Shown here piece by piece: positions 12,036 through 23,534 of a stretch of DNA of 64,000 nucleotides; positions within the stretch are counted from its first letter, which is position 1; the number at the start of each line of letters is the position of its first letter. A program made the position numbers and the translations under genes. Below the pieces are notes generated by a model. The model saw only the letters and a program-made list of their open reading frames with translations. It was not told the origin of the DNA and did not search any database. The stretch comes from Amorphophallus konjac (lineage: Eukaryota; Streptophyta; Magnoliopsida; Alismatales; Araceae): positions 143,286,732-143,350,731 of the forward strand of contig CM040117.1 in the NCBI GenBank assembly GCA_022559845.1. Reading direction: 5' to 3'.

Positions 12036-14622
12036 GATGGGGATAACTGCTTCTGCCCCGTAAGCAAGGGAGAACGACGAGCACCCCGTGGGGGTTTTGT
12101 AGACCGTCCGATAGGCCCATAATGTTTCGAATACATTTTCACCCTAGTCATGTTTCCGGTGGCTAACCATCTTAGCCAGGAGCTTACAGAGGGTTTTGTT
12201 GAAGGCTTCAGCCAAGTCGTTAGCCTGAGGGTTGTAGACCAAAGAGGTTCTCTAGTCGATGTGGAATTTGGCCGCTAGTTGGTATACGGCCTTATTCTTG
12301 AATGGTGTCCCGTTGTCGGACACAATGTGACTGGGAGTACCGAATCGGTATGTGATGTGGTGCCGGACAAATCTGGCAACCACCTCGTCGGTGACCTCTC
12401 GCAAAGGGCAACGAGAGAAGTAGTCAGTGGCGGCCAAGATGTATTTATGGCCCTTGGAAGATGGCAGAAAAGGCCCCGTGATATCCATACCCCACTTAGC
12501 GAATGGCCAAGTGGGGGCTGTAGGACGCAGTGGGTTGGGAGGTTTTCTGGGTACTGGGCCAAAGGCTTGGCATTGATGGCACATACGGGTATACTGGATG
12601 CAATCCGTGTACATGGTTGGCCAGTAGAAGCCTTTGAGCTTGATGTTGTGCTTCAGTCGATCTCCGGCCTGGTGCGTGCCGCACAATTCGGAGTGGACTT
12701 CCTGCATGATGGCTCGAGCCTCAACGAGGGAGACGCATCTCAGGAGGATCGACTTGTCCTTCTCGTGGACGAGTCGGTACAGGGAGTCGCTGATCAGCTC
12801 GTAAGATGTTACTCGGCGGAGTAGCTGGACCCCTTGAGCTCGGTCAGGGGGAAGCCACCCTTTCTTGAACTTGATGATGGGCGCACACCAATCATCCTCT
12901 TCTGGACGTGTGTTCCGGTCAAGGTCATGGACCTCGTAAATGGTGAGACCGGTGTTGCCTTCGAGTGAGCTCGGCTTCAGTTTTCTATGCTTGATGATGA
13001 TGTCGACCTCGCCTGCGGGCGGAAGCTTGATAGCCGCGGCCAATTTTGCTAAGGCATCCGTCTGAGCGTTGCTGCTTCTGGGGATTTGATCTATTTCGAA
13101 GAAATAGAATTTCTGGGCTAGTCTGGTGATGGCGGTATGGTATGGAACCAACTCTGGCTTCCGCACCTCGTAGATGCTGAGGACCTGCCGAACTATCAGT
13201 TGGGAGTCCCTGTAGGCTTTGAGGTATTTAATGCCCATGTGGAGAGTCATCTAGAGCCCAATGAGTAGAGCTTCATACTCGGCTTCATTGTTGGTCAGGG
13301 ACTTCATGAGAGCGCAAGAGTTGTACAAAACTCCGCCCTGGGGAGTCAGGAAGACTATGCCGGCACCTACCGTAGTGGCTGGATCCTAGTTGCCTCTGGT
13401 GATCCCTCGCGAAGCACCGTCGAAGTAAAGCTCCCAGCAAGGCACGCTGGTTGCGAGAGCGCTTCGCTGCCAATAATGCAAGACATCTCCGCTCTGTTCA
13501 ACGGGTTGTTGTGATTGAGCAGCAGTGGTTGTGAGAGCGCTTTGCTGCCTATAATACAAGACATCTCCGCTCTGTTTAACCGGTTGTTGCGATTGAACAG
13601 CTAGGGACTCCTCGTCTGGGAGCTCTGAGCTGAAGGGTGAGTCGTATGGCACTGGATGGGCTGCCAAGAATTCAGCCATACCTTGTCCCTTGATTGCTTT
13701 TCTGGGGACATAGGTAATGCCGTACTCCATCAACAGGAGAGCCCACCTCCCCAGTCTGCCTGAGAGGACAGGTCGTCGAAGGAGATACTTCAGAGGGTCG
13801 TGCTTGGATATAAGCTCAACTTGATGGGACAGGAGGTAATGCTACAGCTTTTTAACTGCGAACACTAATGCCAAGCAGACCTTCTCCATGGGGGAGTAGC
13901 GGTACTCAGCACCGATTAGCTTCCGGCTGAGGTAATAGAGAGGCTGCTCCTTACCTTCCTTATTGATTTGCGCCAACAGAGCTCCCAGCGAAGCGTCCAT
14001 GGCCACAATGTAAAGGATGAGGGGTTTACCCTTGACTAGTGCTCCCAGAACTGGAGGAGTGAGGAGGTACTCCCTGATTTACTCGAAAGCCGCTTGGCAT
14101 TCCGAGTCCCATGTGAATGGGGCGTCTTTCTTCATGAGCTTGCTGAAAGGCGCACATCGATCGGAGAGGTTAGAGATAAATCTCTGAATGTAGATCAGCC
14201 TCCCTTGAAAGGACTTGAGTTTGGTGATGTTGCTGGGTGGTGGGAGTTCCCGGATCGCTTTGATCTTGCTGGGATCCACCTAGATTCCTCGGTACCTGAT
14301 GACGAAGCCGAGAAATTTTCCGCTGGATACGCCGAAGGTGCATTTCATGGGGTTCATCTTGAGCCCATATTGTCGGAGACGCTCGAAGACTTGGCGAAGA
14401 TCGTGCAAATGGTCTTTGCGCCTTTTAGTCTTGACGATGAGGTTGTCGACGTAGCATTCAACGATGTTGGGCAGCATCGCGTCGAATATTTTGGTCATGG
14501 CCCTTTGGTAAGTAGCACCGGCATTTTTCATACCGAAGGGCATCTGTTTGTAATTGAAAATCCCCTTGGGGGATCTGAAGGCTGTATGGTTCTTGTCATT
14601 GTGGGACATCCGGATTTGATTA
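12036..14622 (-). pseudogene. TE-1 RT (C-terminal part), RNase H and integrase core
   Basis: This is one minus-strand frame with several stops. The RT palm starts at about 14617 (SHNDKNHTAF, PFGMKNAGATYQR) and has YVDN in place of the usual YVDD. RT thumb and connection follow (MDPSKIKAI at 14279, after a TAG at 14280-14282). RNase H has WELYFDGASR, near 13410, and SNAQTDALAKLA. The integrase zinc region (CHQCQAFG) and core follow (WGMDITGPF, THIVSDNGT-like SHIVSDNGT), running to the TE-2 junction. These signatures are those of the Tat lineage. TE-3 interrupts at 14622/31483 and TE-2 at 12035/996; the frame is continuous across both once the insertions are removed. Confidence 0.92.
13455..13610 (-). 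repeat. 78-bp tandem duplication between RT and RNase H of TE-1
   Basis: Two adjacent units starting at about 13455 and 13533 (GAGAGCGCTT / GAGAGCGCTTT) differ at several bases. The period is 78 bp, so it adds 26 residues in frame. It lies in the linker just before the first RNase H aspartate (YFDGAS). Confidence 0.85.
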
Positions 14623-16416
14623 TGATAACGTGGAAATGTATGTCGTTACTACACGTGCATTAATAATCTTAAAACCGAACTCACACAAAATGATCAAAAG
14701 AGAACGTAGTACTATGACAAGCACGGGTCGAATCTACAGGGAAGAAGAGATTTTTAAAGTTAAAAACCTTAGAGTCCTTTGGAAAACACTTGTGATTTTG
14801 CTTTGCTTAAAGAAAATAGTGTTATGATGAACGAGCCAAGCATTTAATTAAAAACACCTATAACTATGCGCCTATGCTATAGAAAATAATTGCATGAAGT
14901 GGAAAAGAGGAGATAGAAGAAGGAGGTAGAGAGGGAAGAAGAGCAAGCTCTAGATCAAAAGAACAACACCTTTCATTAACTTAAAAGAAAGAGTACATAA
15001 AATGTGAATCTAAATTACACTAACAACGCAACGAGATTACAATGAAGTGAAATAACATAAAAGTAATAAAAATAAAAAAACCTAGAGTTTGGAGATGGTA
15101 GTAGCAATGGTGATGATGGCGCCGTCCTCTCTTGGCCTTGGATCACGAACCACCTTGCGGAAGATGTCGTCTAGGCCGACAGGAAGTCACCTTCGTCATT
15201 GAAGTAGCCTTTAGAGGGTGAATAACTTTGAAATCAAGATGAATTATGGGATGCAGAAGAAGAAGAAGTTGAAGAGGAGGAAGAGAGGAGGAACTTTGAT
15301 GAAGGGCACAGAGAGAGAAAATGTGAGAAAGAGGGTGAAATCAGAGGAAGAAGGGAAGCGGTCTGCACGGATGAACAGTAACTGTGTAAAAAAATGAAAC
15401 CGGGAAGAATAAGAAATAACTTAACAAAACGATGGAATTAGGGAAAGTGGTAGAAGAAGAAAATCTAGATCTATAAGAGAGGAAGAACTTTCATGAAGAA
15501 CATAGAGAGAAAAGAAGAGCATAAGGGTTTCAAAATGGAGGATTAACAGAAGCTAGCACCTCAGATGAACAGTAAAATCATAGGATAGTAAGTTTTAAAA
15601 TGGGGAATAACTTCCAAACCAGAAGGAATTAGAAGATGATGTAGAATATGAAGTTGTAGAACACTTAAAAATAAAGAACTTTTATGAAGACATCAAGAGG
15701 AGAAGAGAGACGAAAGGGGGAGAAATCAGCGGCCTAAGAAGATGTGAGAGGGAGAGGGAGAACAAATGCCAAAGGAAGCACTCCCCTTCTCCTCCTTGTC
15801 ATGGGCTATTTATAGGGAAAGTTAGGTTAATGGAGGGTGGAGATTGTATCAAAAGTAGATGGATGACTGAAATTTAGGTAGAATATGATGTATGCGAAAA
15901 GGAAAAGGAGGTGGGAACCCCCTTTCTTGGACTTTGGGCACCTCTTTCCCAAGGCTCATCATGTCTCTCATGTATTTCAAACCTTGAATTCAATTTTCCC
16001 TCCAACCAAAATATGCATTTCTTTTCCTCAATTTCAAACTTTTGAAATTTCTTTTCCCTCCAACAAAAATATGTGCTTTTGAGTTGGTCAAAGTGGTGAT
16101 GACAGTTTTATCCCCGGAGTTTCTTGCAATTACCTTCAATGTCCTGCACACACATAATTGCAATCTAGTCCATAAAAATTACCATAATGTGCACATAAAT
16201 CTAAAATGCTCCTAGTAATGCAATGGAGAATTAATATCCATGGCTCTCAACTTCAATTTATTAATTAAAGAATATCACCAAAATAATCAATTTATGTGAA
16301 AGCTCCAATTTAAATGCGGAGTTGAGGTTAACTATGAAATATGCATAATTACCTAATTATATGCACATAAAAGGGTGTACGTGCGATGAATTATTATAGA
16401 AAATAGACACTTATCA
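14623..16416 (-). repeat. TE-3 3' LTR (left copy, complete)
   Basis: 1794 bp, TG...CA on the plus strand with inverted ends TGATAA/TTATCA. Positions from about 14960 to 16416 match 30065-31482 with substitutions and small indels. Purine-rich AGAAGAAG/GAGAGA stretches fill 15240-15760. No ORF is worth noting. Confidence 0.88.
15806..15815 (-). promoter_or_regulatory. TATA box of TE-3 LTR (left copy)
   Basis: The minus strand reads CTATAAATAG within GGGCTATTTATAGGG. The same box is at 30902-30911 in the other LTR, which supports minus-strand transcription. Confidence 0.75.
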
Positions 16417-16429
16417 CAGCCCCCAACTT
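16417..16429 (-). other. TE-3 polypurine tract
   Basis: The minus strand reads AAGTTGGGGGCTG directly before the LTR start TGATAAGTG. A related AAGTTGGGGGGT motif occurs further inside, at about 28143-28155. Confidence 0.8.
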
Positions 16430-16684
16430 GAACTTTGCTAGTCCCTTAGCAATGAAAGCAATTATAAAATTACGACTAGCAAACACTCATGTGTCACAGT
16501 TCATGGCAAGAACATTATGCATAATGATTTAGACTTTGGAGTATTACAAGTTCAAGTAGAATGTATTCGGTACAAATTTCATCAGTCCATGTGTTTAGAC
16601 TTTTCCTCAAGATATACTCAAAATTAAATATCTCTTTATGTATGAGTGACATAACTTGACTAGTGACTACCAAATAATATAGAT
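16430..16684 (-). other. TE-3 internal noncoding segment left of TE-4
   Basis: AT-rich sequence with no supported gene. The first part (CAAGTTGGGGGCTG preceded by GGGACTAGCAAAG in element sense) is typical of the 3' end of gypsy-derived non-autonomous elements. Bases 16685-16689 (GAATG) are the TE-4 target-site duplication, repeated at 27589-27593. Confidence 0.6.
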
Positions 16685-17710
16685 GAATGTGTTGTGTAGT
16701 GGACAGCGGATCAAGAGGGGAGGGGTGAATAGATCTGCCCCTCTTTTCGCAGTGCAACCCTCTATATAGCTAGATAAGATAAATTTCAGCAGAATATAAC
16801 TAGCTAAACGAAGGACACGACGATTTGCTTAGCAAGATGATTACTATTATATCAATTAGAACTTAAGCATGCATCTAGAATGAAACAATCACACAAACAA
16901 ACCACAACACACAATATTTTAAGGTGGTTCGGACTGAATCCCCAGCCCTACGTCCACCCCTCATCAAATCCGGTGAGGCTCCACTAGTGACACGCACTGA
17001 ACCGCAAATCGGAAAGACCACCGATTGCCTTCCTACTAACCACCAGTAGGGACGTCAACACCGCAGATCGGATAACTTCTGATTGCCTTCATGCTAACCA
17101 CCGGTAGGGATGATCTTCAGTTCCAAATGCTTGAATGAAATGGAAAAGAAGAAGATATGAAAACACTCAATCAAGATATGAATTATGCTCAAGGAGAAGG
17201 ATCTTGTCTAACATTGCTGGGGCTTGAATCTTCTATTGAAGTAGCTTGAATCACTTGGAGATTTGATGAAGAGCTTCTTCCCGAAGTACTGTTCACAGCT
17301 ACAGTACTCGAACTCTTCTCCCTTGAACACACCATTGCAGCCTCCTTTGATCTCCCTTATTAGCCTTTCTTGCTTCTACTCTTCTTTGGAGGTTGCTGGA
17401 TTGAGATATGAGCTTGAATCACCTTGAGTTGATGGAGATAGTGTTGGATGTAGCTTTTATCTTCCTTTTGATCCTCTTGAGTTGATGAAGAGGAAGAAGG
17501 ATGTAGTTTAGATCACCTTTGAACCCCTTGATTGCTTCTTCTTCCTTGGAGGTTGAGATGGCTTCAGATCTGGACTTGAATGCCTTGGAATGGATGAAGA
17601 ACTCCTTCCCGAAACACTGTTTATGGAGGTGCTACAGTACCTCGAAAATGGCTTCCCTTGATCTCCCTTGAAGCCTTGAAGTGTTAGGGTTTCTAACCCC
17701 TCAAGTGTTG

Positions 17711-17720
17711 GTTTTATAGA
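17711..17720 (-). promoter_or_regulatory. TATA box of TE-4 LTR (left copy)
   Basis: The minus strand reads TCTATAAAAC. The equivalent is at 26778-26787 in the right LTR. It lies about 800 bp inside the U3 end. Confidence 0.7.
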
Positions 17721-17854
17721 CCTTGAATGGTCCATAGACACCCTCCAGACCAGATCCATAAATCATGGAAGATTAGGTAAGGTTTGATTAAACAAATCCA
17801 TGGAAAGGGGCTGGCCACGAGGTGGAATTCAAAGTCAAACAAGGCTGCATCGGG

Positions 17855-18037
17855 GCTGGCGGTCGACCTACAGCTCCTGGCGGTCGACCGCTACTGAGAA
17901 ATGCTATAGACGAATGGCCCCTGGGATTTCCGATCTACCGCTATTGGCTGGCGGTCGACCGCTACTGAAACTCATGCAGTCTGGCAGATGCTGGCTGGGG
18001 CGGTCGACCGCCCCTGTGCTGGCAGTCGATCGCCAGC
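17855..18037. repeat. Palindrome array GCGGTCGACCGC in TE-4 3' LTR
   Basis: Five to six palindromes centred on GTCGAC or a decayed form: GGCGGTCGACC near 17859, GGCGGTCGACCGC near 17878, GGCGGTCGACCGC near 17950, the 18-base perfect palindrome GGGGCGGTCGACCGCCCC (17997-18014) and GCTGGCAGTCGATCGCCAGC (18018-18037). The last two have different but matching outer arms. Confidence 0.92.
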
Positions 18038-18519
18038 TGGGCTGATTCCGGGCATGCCCGGGTCGGTCCATTATCCGCTTCAGCTCCATCGTTCAACTCC
18101 ATTAGCAGCCCGTGCATGTTTGTGGCATCACCCTTGATAGTCTAGAAGGTATCAACTGAGTCTTTAACCTTGGATTCTCTTGGCTATATCTTTGTGCATT
18201 GACCTTGGATGAGTGACGAGCCGAATATGAAATGTTGACATTTGCTTGTAGGAGAGATAAGATTTGCATCCTTGCTTGGGCGCGATCAATGAGCTTTCAC
18301 TTTGACCATTGCCACTTGATTCCTTGTCCATTCATGGGCATATCTATCATGAATAAAAACATCACGTATGCCAATCACATGAGAGTGGAAGATATCAATG
18401 ACTAATAGTGTTTAGCCATTATCAAAACCAAGAATACCACAGAACTCATATGACTAGAGAATGATGTCGAATGACCCAAGTGACCACAGAATGACTCAAA
18501 TGACCTCAGGGATACAACA

Positions 18520-18531
18520 TTCTCCTCCATT
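18520..18531 (-). other. TE-4 polypurine tract
   Basis: The minus strand reads AATGGAGGAGAA immediately before the LTR start TGTTGTATCC. It is preceded by GCCATCATCAAA, a context usual at the 3' end of Sireviruses. Confidence 0.9.
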
Positions 18532-20390
18532 TTGATGATGGCAACACTGTGAGTCATTATGTGATAGAAATGTCTAAAATGACACATGTTATAACAAATG
18601 CAACATATGCAGCTCAAGATCCATGATAGTAATAGCATGTGAAGGTAGATATGATGAATGCTATGCAACATGTGAATGCAGATATGAAAGCTATGTAATT
18701 ATGCAAACCCCATCACATACACATATGAGATGCAAAGTGAGCAATGGATTCTCCCCCCTTGGACTCTCCCCGTACACCATTCACACATCCTCACAAAACA
18801 CATAAGCTCTCCCCTTTGACAACGCGATAACGCATACATAGCTCTTACACATGACTCACACAAAGAATTCTCCCCCTTTGCCAACAGCAAAAAGGAGTGA
18901 TAAAGTAAAATGTCTATGAGATCAGAGCTGAAAGGAGTGAAGAGTAAGCCATTATATACAAACCTAAAATAGACCGTGAGCAACATATATGGTTCAAAGC
19001 TAATGAGATCCGAGATCATCAACAAAGTTTGAAAAGCAACTACATCCAAGATGTAATAGAAATGAACTCAAGATGCATATCATGGCAATGTTTAACCATC
19101 CCTTGTCTTATATATCTATATTCAGTAACGACAAACGGAATAACACAAAAGCATGTATTGATGCTAAACAAGGAAGATTGAAGCATGGAATTGTATGATT
19201 GCAGCATGTTTGATTGTTCAGTAACTTTTGTGTTTGAAGGCACATGACTCATATTTTACGAGCAACGAAGTCTAGTACATGCCTCCAAGCTGTAAGAATA
19301 CATGTTGTTTAGACGCCAGTATTCCTAGGTATTTGGTAAGACTGACTGTAATGCTTCAGGATGAACAGAGATAGCAAAATCACGTCATGACATAGCCGAT
19401 CTCATTTTTTTGATGAGAAGATATGTTTCTCAGCAATTATGCCATTGCTCTGCCTAGAGTCCAAATGGAGTAAGACAGAGATAACAGGGGCACATCATGA
19501 CATATCATTCGTCACTTGATTTGATGACGGGACATATTTCTCCGTGCAACACTGTCATTGCTCTGCTAATTGATGTTCAAGAATTCCAGCTCATCAAGAT
19601 GTTTAGAAACAATACTAAGCTCTAGAGTATCACCAAGATTGTCATGAAGTCTGTATTTTTAGATATCAGGGTAATCATTCAAAGCATAATATGCAATCTC
19701 TAGTTAAGGTCTATTAAAACTACAGATCATAGATGATTTCAAACAAGATATATCAGAACTACAAGAAAATCATGAAATCTGAACCATTTTCATTGAATGG
19801 ACAAGCATCAAGGCACATAATAGAAAGCTCTTACACCATATGTTCGTCAATCTCATGATCTCAAATTCAGACTGTAAGCCAAGAAGTGCAGATTGCAAGA
19901 GGTTAAGAGAATCAACAAAACTCCCCCTAAGGATATGCAATGAATTCACTAAAGGAGTTATGTTTGCAAGCAAGTTGAAACGTTTTCCTTATGAAGGTGG
20001 CAGAAATGAAATGTATGACCCAACCTGTGGTTGTACACTTATTAAATGCCACAGAATGAATATGAAATATATGCATGAATGTTGCACAAGGACAACTCCC
20101 CCTTACTATATGGCCTATATGCGACATTGACACATGGTACTTGGCAGAGGTGAAACCTCACGCATATTGAGTGCTTCGTGACAAGCATAGCCTGCCCTTC
20201 CATGCATCAACATTTGATATACCATGGCCATGCAAGAATGATGTGACACAAACCATGCAATGCATTGTGAACATAAATTCAACTTTATTATGCAACTACA
20301 TGCAATGCGACACCATATGCAAAAAGACATATTGACATATAAACAATGCATGAATACCAACGTGCAAAACACACAACTAATTGAATATGA
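18532..20390 (-). other. TE-4 3' untranslated region with multiple purine tracts
   Basis: 1.86 kb between the end of pol and the polypurine tract, without a supported ORF. In element sense it holds at least five purine tracts of the GGGGGAGA type: 18749-18760, 18807-18818, 18868-18880, 19921-19930 and 20096-20105. Two are followed by GGCAAA/GTCAAA-like context. Repeated polypurine tracts in this region are a described feature of Sireviruses. Short ATGCA/ATGAATG-rich stretches occur in 18600-20370. Confidence 0.8.
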
Positions 20391-22544
20391 TCATAATTTC
20401 AAATTCTTATTGGCCTGAGGTCGGCAAAGACCAAGCTCCCTTCTGAGTGTTGAAAATCTGTCATTACACAAGGGCTTGGTGAAAATATCATCAATTTGAT
20501 TTAGAGTATCAACAAAATGCAGTTCAAAATTTTTCTTACTGACCTCGTCTCTAATGAAGTGATGCCTAATCTCAATATGCTTAGTCCTAGAGTGCTGGAC
20601 TAGATTTTTTGCAAGGTTGATAGCACTAGTGTTATCACACAGAATCGGGACACTGCCAAGATCCACTAGGTTGTCTTGGAGTTGGTGTTTAATCCACAAT
20701 ACTTGGGTGCCACAGCTCCCCGCAACAACATATTCTGCCTCAGCGGTTGAGAGGGCAACCGAGTATTGTTTCTTGGAAGCCCAAGAAACTAAACACCCGC
20801 CTAGAAACTGGCAATAGCCACTAGTACTCTTACGATCCAGCTTGCATCTAGCATAGTATGCATCAGAATAAGATATAAGATATAAAGCACATGGCGACAG
20901 ATACCACAATCCCAAATCTTGAGTGCCGACAAGATATCGAAGGATACGTTTGACGACAGTCAAATGGGATTCTCTAGGCCTAGTTTGAAATCTAGCACAA
21001 AGACATACACTAAACTGAATATTTGGTTGGGATGCAATCAAATAAAACAAAGAGCCAATCATACCTCTATAGATCGTTGCATCCACTAATTTACCATTTT
21101 CATCCGAATCGAGTGATGTTGTGGTGCTCATAGGAGTTGCAATGATTTTGCTGTTTGCCATGTCAAATCTTTTCAGTAGCTCCTTGATGTATTTGGATTG
21201 ATTTATGAAGCACCCATCTTCTCCTTGGTTGACCTACAAACCGAGAAAGAATTGAAGTTCTCCCATTAGGCTTATCTCAAATTCGCTAGTCATGAGGTTA
21301 GCAAATTCCTCACACATTTCAGATTTTGTAGAACCAAACATAATGTCATCAACATAAATTTGAACAATCAAGATGTTCTTACCTTGCTTCTTGGTGAAAA
21401 GTGTTTGATCTACTTTGCCTCGTGTGTACCCTTTTTCAATGAGGAACGAGCTTAGTCTCTCATACCAAACTCTCTGTGCTTGCTTAAGTCCATAAAGCGC
21501 CCTGTCTAGTTTGTATACAAAATCTGCATTGTTAGAATTCTTAAAGTCAGGGGGCTACTCAACGTAGACTTCTTCTTTGATCAAGCCATTCAAGAAAGTA
21601 CTTTTGACATCCATTTGATAAAGCTTTATTCTGAGGGAGCTTGTAAAGGTAAGTAAAATTCTGATGGCTTTGAGTCTAGCAACTGGGGCATAAGATTCAT
21701 CAAAGTCTATCCCAAACTCTTGATTATAACCTTGAGCCACCAATCTAGCCTTATTTCTTATTATCTTGCCATCCTCACTTAGTTTGTTCCTAATGACCCA
21801 TTTAGTGCCTATGACAGATTGTGATGAAGGTGTAGGAACAAGATGCCATACTTTGTTTCTCTCAAACTGGTTTAGCTCTTCTTGCATGGAATTTATCCAG
21901 TTTTCATCTTTTAAAGCATCATCAATATTTTTGGGTTCATGCTGCGAGACAAGAGCAAGTTGATCTAATTCTTCCACAATTTTAAAATGTGACCTAGTTC
22001 TAGGTGGGTCATTCAAGCTACCAATGACATTCTCCAAGGGTTGATCCTTAAGAATTCTAATGTTTATAGAATCGTTACCTTCTCCAGGAGCTTGATCCCT
22101 TGCATTGCTTGATTCAGCTAGGTCACCATCTTCTTTTATTTGTTCTTGTGGAGGATCACTGTTGTCCTTTATGCTTAGGAATTCCCCATCTTCATCATTT
22201 TTCCTGCAAGAGTTATCATTGTTAGAATCATGATATTCATCAAAGGAAATATGGGGTGATTCTTCCACAGTTTGATTTTTGATATTATAAATTCTATAAG
22301 CCCTAGATCTATCAGAATATCCAAGGAATATACCTTCATCGCTCTTGGGCTCGAATTTATCTAAGTCCCTTTTGTCATTGTTATGAATGAAGCATTTCGA
22401 CCCAAACACTTTCATATGTGAGAGAGAAGACTTTTTACCTTTTAGTAACTCATAAGGAGTCTTTTTGGTGTGTGGCCTTACCATAGAGCGGTTGATAATG
22501 TAACATGCCGAGTTTACCGCTTCAGCCCAAAACCTCCTTGGAAG
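20391..22544 (-). pseudogene. TE-4 integrase C-terminus, reverse transcriptase and RNase H
   Basis: The frame ends at the TGA at 20391-20393. The post-integrase part contains [30 protein letters not shown] contains [38 protein letters not shown] and the catalytic YVDD (about 21340-21352). RNase H contains YSDAYYARCKLDRKSTSGY, ALSTAEAEYV and HIEIRHHFIRD. In the RNase H motif SDAYYARC replaces the usual SDADWAGC-like sequence. Premature stops are TAA at 22545-22547 and TAG at 21555-21557 and 21234-21236. No indel was needed to stay in frame. Confidence 0.95.
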
Positions 22545-22547
22545 TTA

Positions 22548-23531
22548 CCGTTCAGCAAGCATGGTTCTTGCCATCTCTACAAGTGTCCGATTTCTCCTTT
22601 CAACCACACCATTTTGCTTCGGCGTTCTTGGTGAAGAAAATCGGTGTGAAATCCCTTCGGCACTGCAAAGGTTATAGAAGTTAGCATTTTCAAATTCACC
22701 GCAGTGATCAGATTGAATCTTGAAAATTTTAAACTCACCATCCTGCTTTATCTTCATGTAGAGTGCTTGAAACTCATCAAAATCATCATTTTTGTGTGTG
22801 AGAAAGAAAACCCATGTGAACCTAGAAAAAACATCAACCAAGACATATCCATATTTTCTACCACTTAAGCTAGCAGTTCTGGTTGGGCCAAATAGGTCCA
22901 TATGAATTAGCTCGAGTGGTTTGGATGATGTATTTTCAAATCTTCCTTTGAATGATTTTCTAGTTTGTTTACCTAGGGCACATGCATCACACAATTTATT
23001 TTCTTGTTTAAAGGATAGTTCAGGCAAACCTTTCACCATTGAATGCTTCAAGAGTTTATGCAATACATTGTAGCTAGCATGTCCTAGTCTACGATGCCAT
23101 ATCTATGCAAGTTCAGATTTTGGTGCAGCAAGATAAAGATTTAAATGAGCAGGATCATCTAAGTCAATCATGTAAACATTGTTAACTCTCTTAACAGAAA
23201 ATTTTATGTTGTCAGATTTTGGTTCAAGAATTCTGCATTTATGAGAGTCAAACAACACTTTGTGACCCTTATCACACAATTGACTTATACTAAGCAGGTT
23301 ATATTTCAATCCTTCAACTAACAACACGTTACAAATGGAGTTGGAGAGGTTCTTACCTACATTACCTGTTCCAATAATTTTTCCTTTATTATTTCCTCCA
23401 AATGTGACATATCCTCCTTCCTTTTCCTCCAAGAGATAAAATTTTGATTTATCTCCAGTCATGTGTCTTGAACAGCCGCTATCAAGGTACCACCTGTTAT
23501 GCATGGCTGCAAGACATTCCTGCACAAGTAA
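22548..23531 (-). pseudogene. TE-4 protease and integrase core
   Basis: The protease region has WYLDSGCSRHMTG with the catalytic DSG. The GAG-pre-integrase zinc region follows (WHRRLGHASYNVLHKLL ... CDACALGKQTR). The integrase core has HMDLFGPT, QSDHCGEF and GVVERRNRTL, so the D, D, E residues are kept, although HGGEF has become HCGEF. Stops are TAA at 23532-23534 and TAG at 23103-23105. The frame is the same as that of gag and RT. Confidence 0.94.
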
Positions 23532-23534
23532 TTA

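Larger units (their letters stand above)
16690..18519 (-). repeat. TE-4 3' LTR (left copy)
   Basis: It begins TGTTGTGTAG and ends GATACAACA on the plus strand. It contains the block AAGGTGGTTCGG (16921-16932) that is also found in TE-6 and TE-8. A partly duplicated segment with ACCGGTAGGGA/ACCAGTAGGGA follows (16995-17115). A TATA box on the minus strand (CTATAAAACC, 17711-17720) lies next to the GGTCGACC palindrome array. Confidence 0.97.

Noticed and set aside
17508..18089. ORFs in the TE-4 LTR around the GGTCGACC array
   Set aside because: Short, inside the LTR, not preserved equally in the second LTR; no domain.
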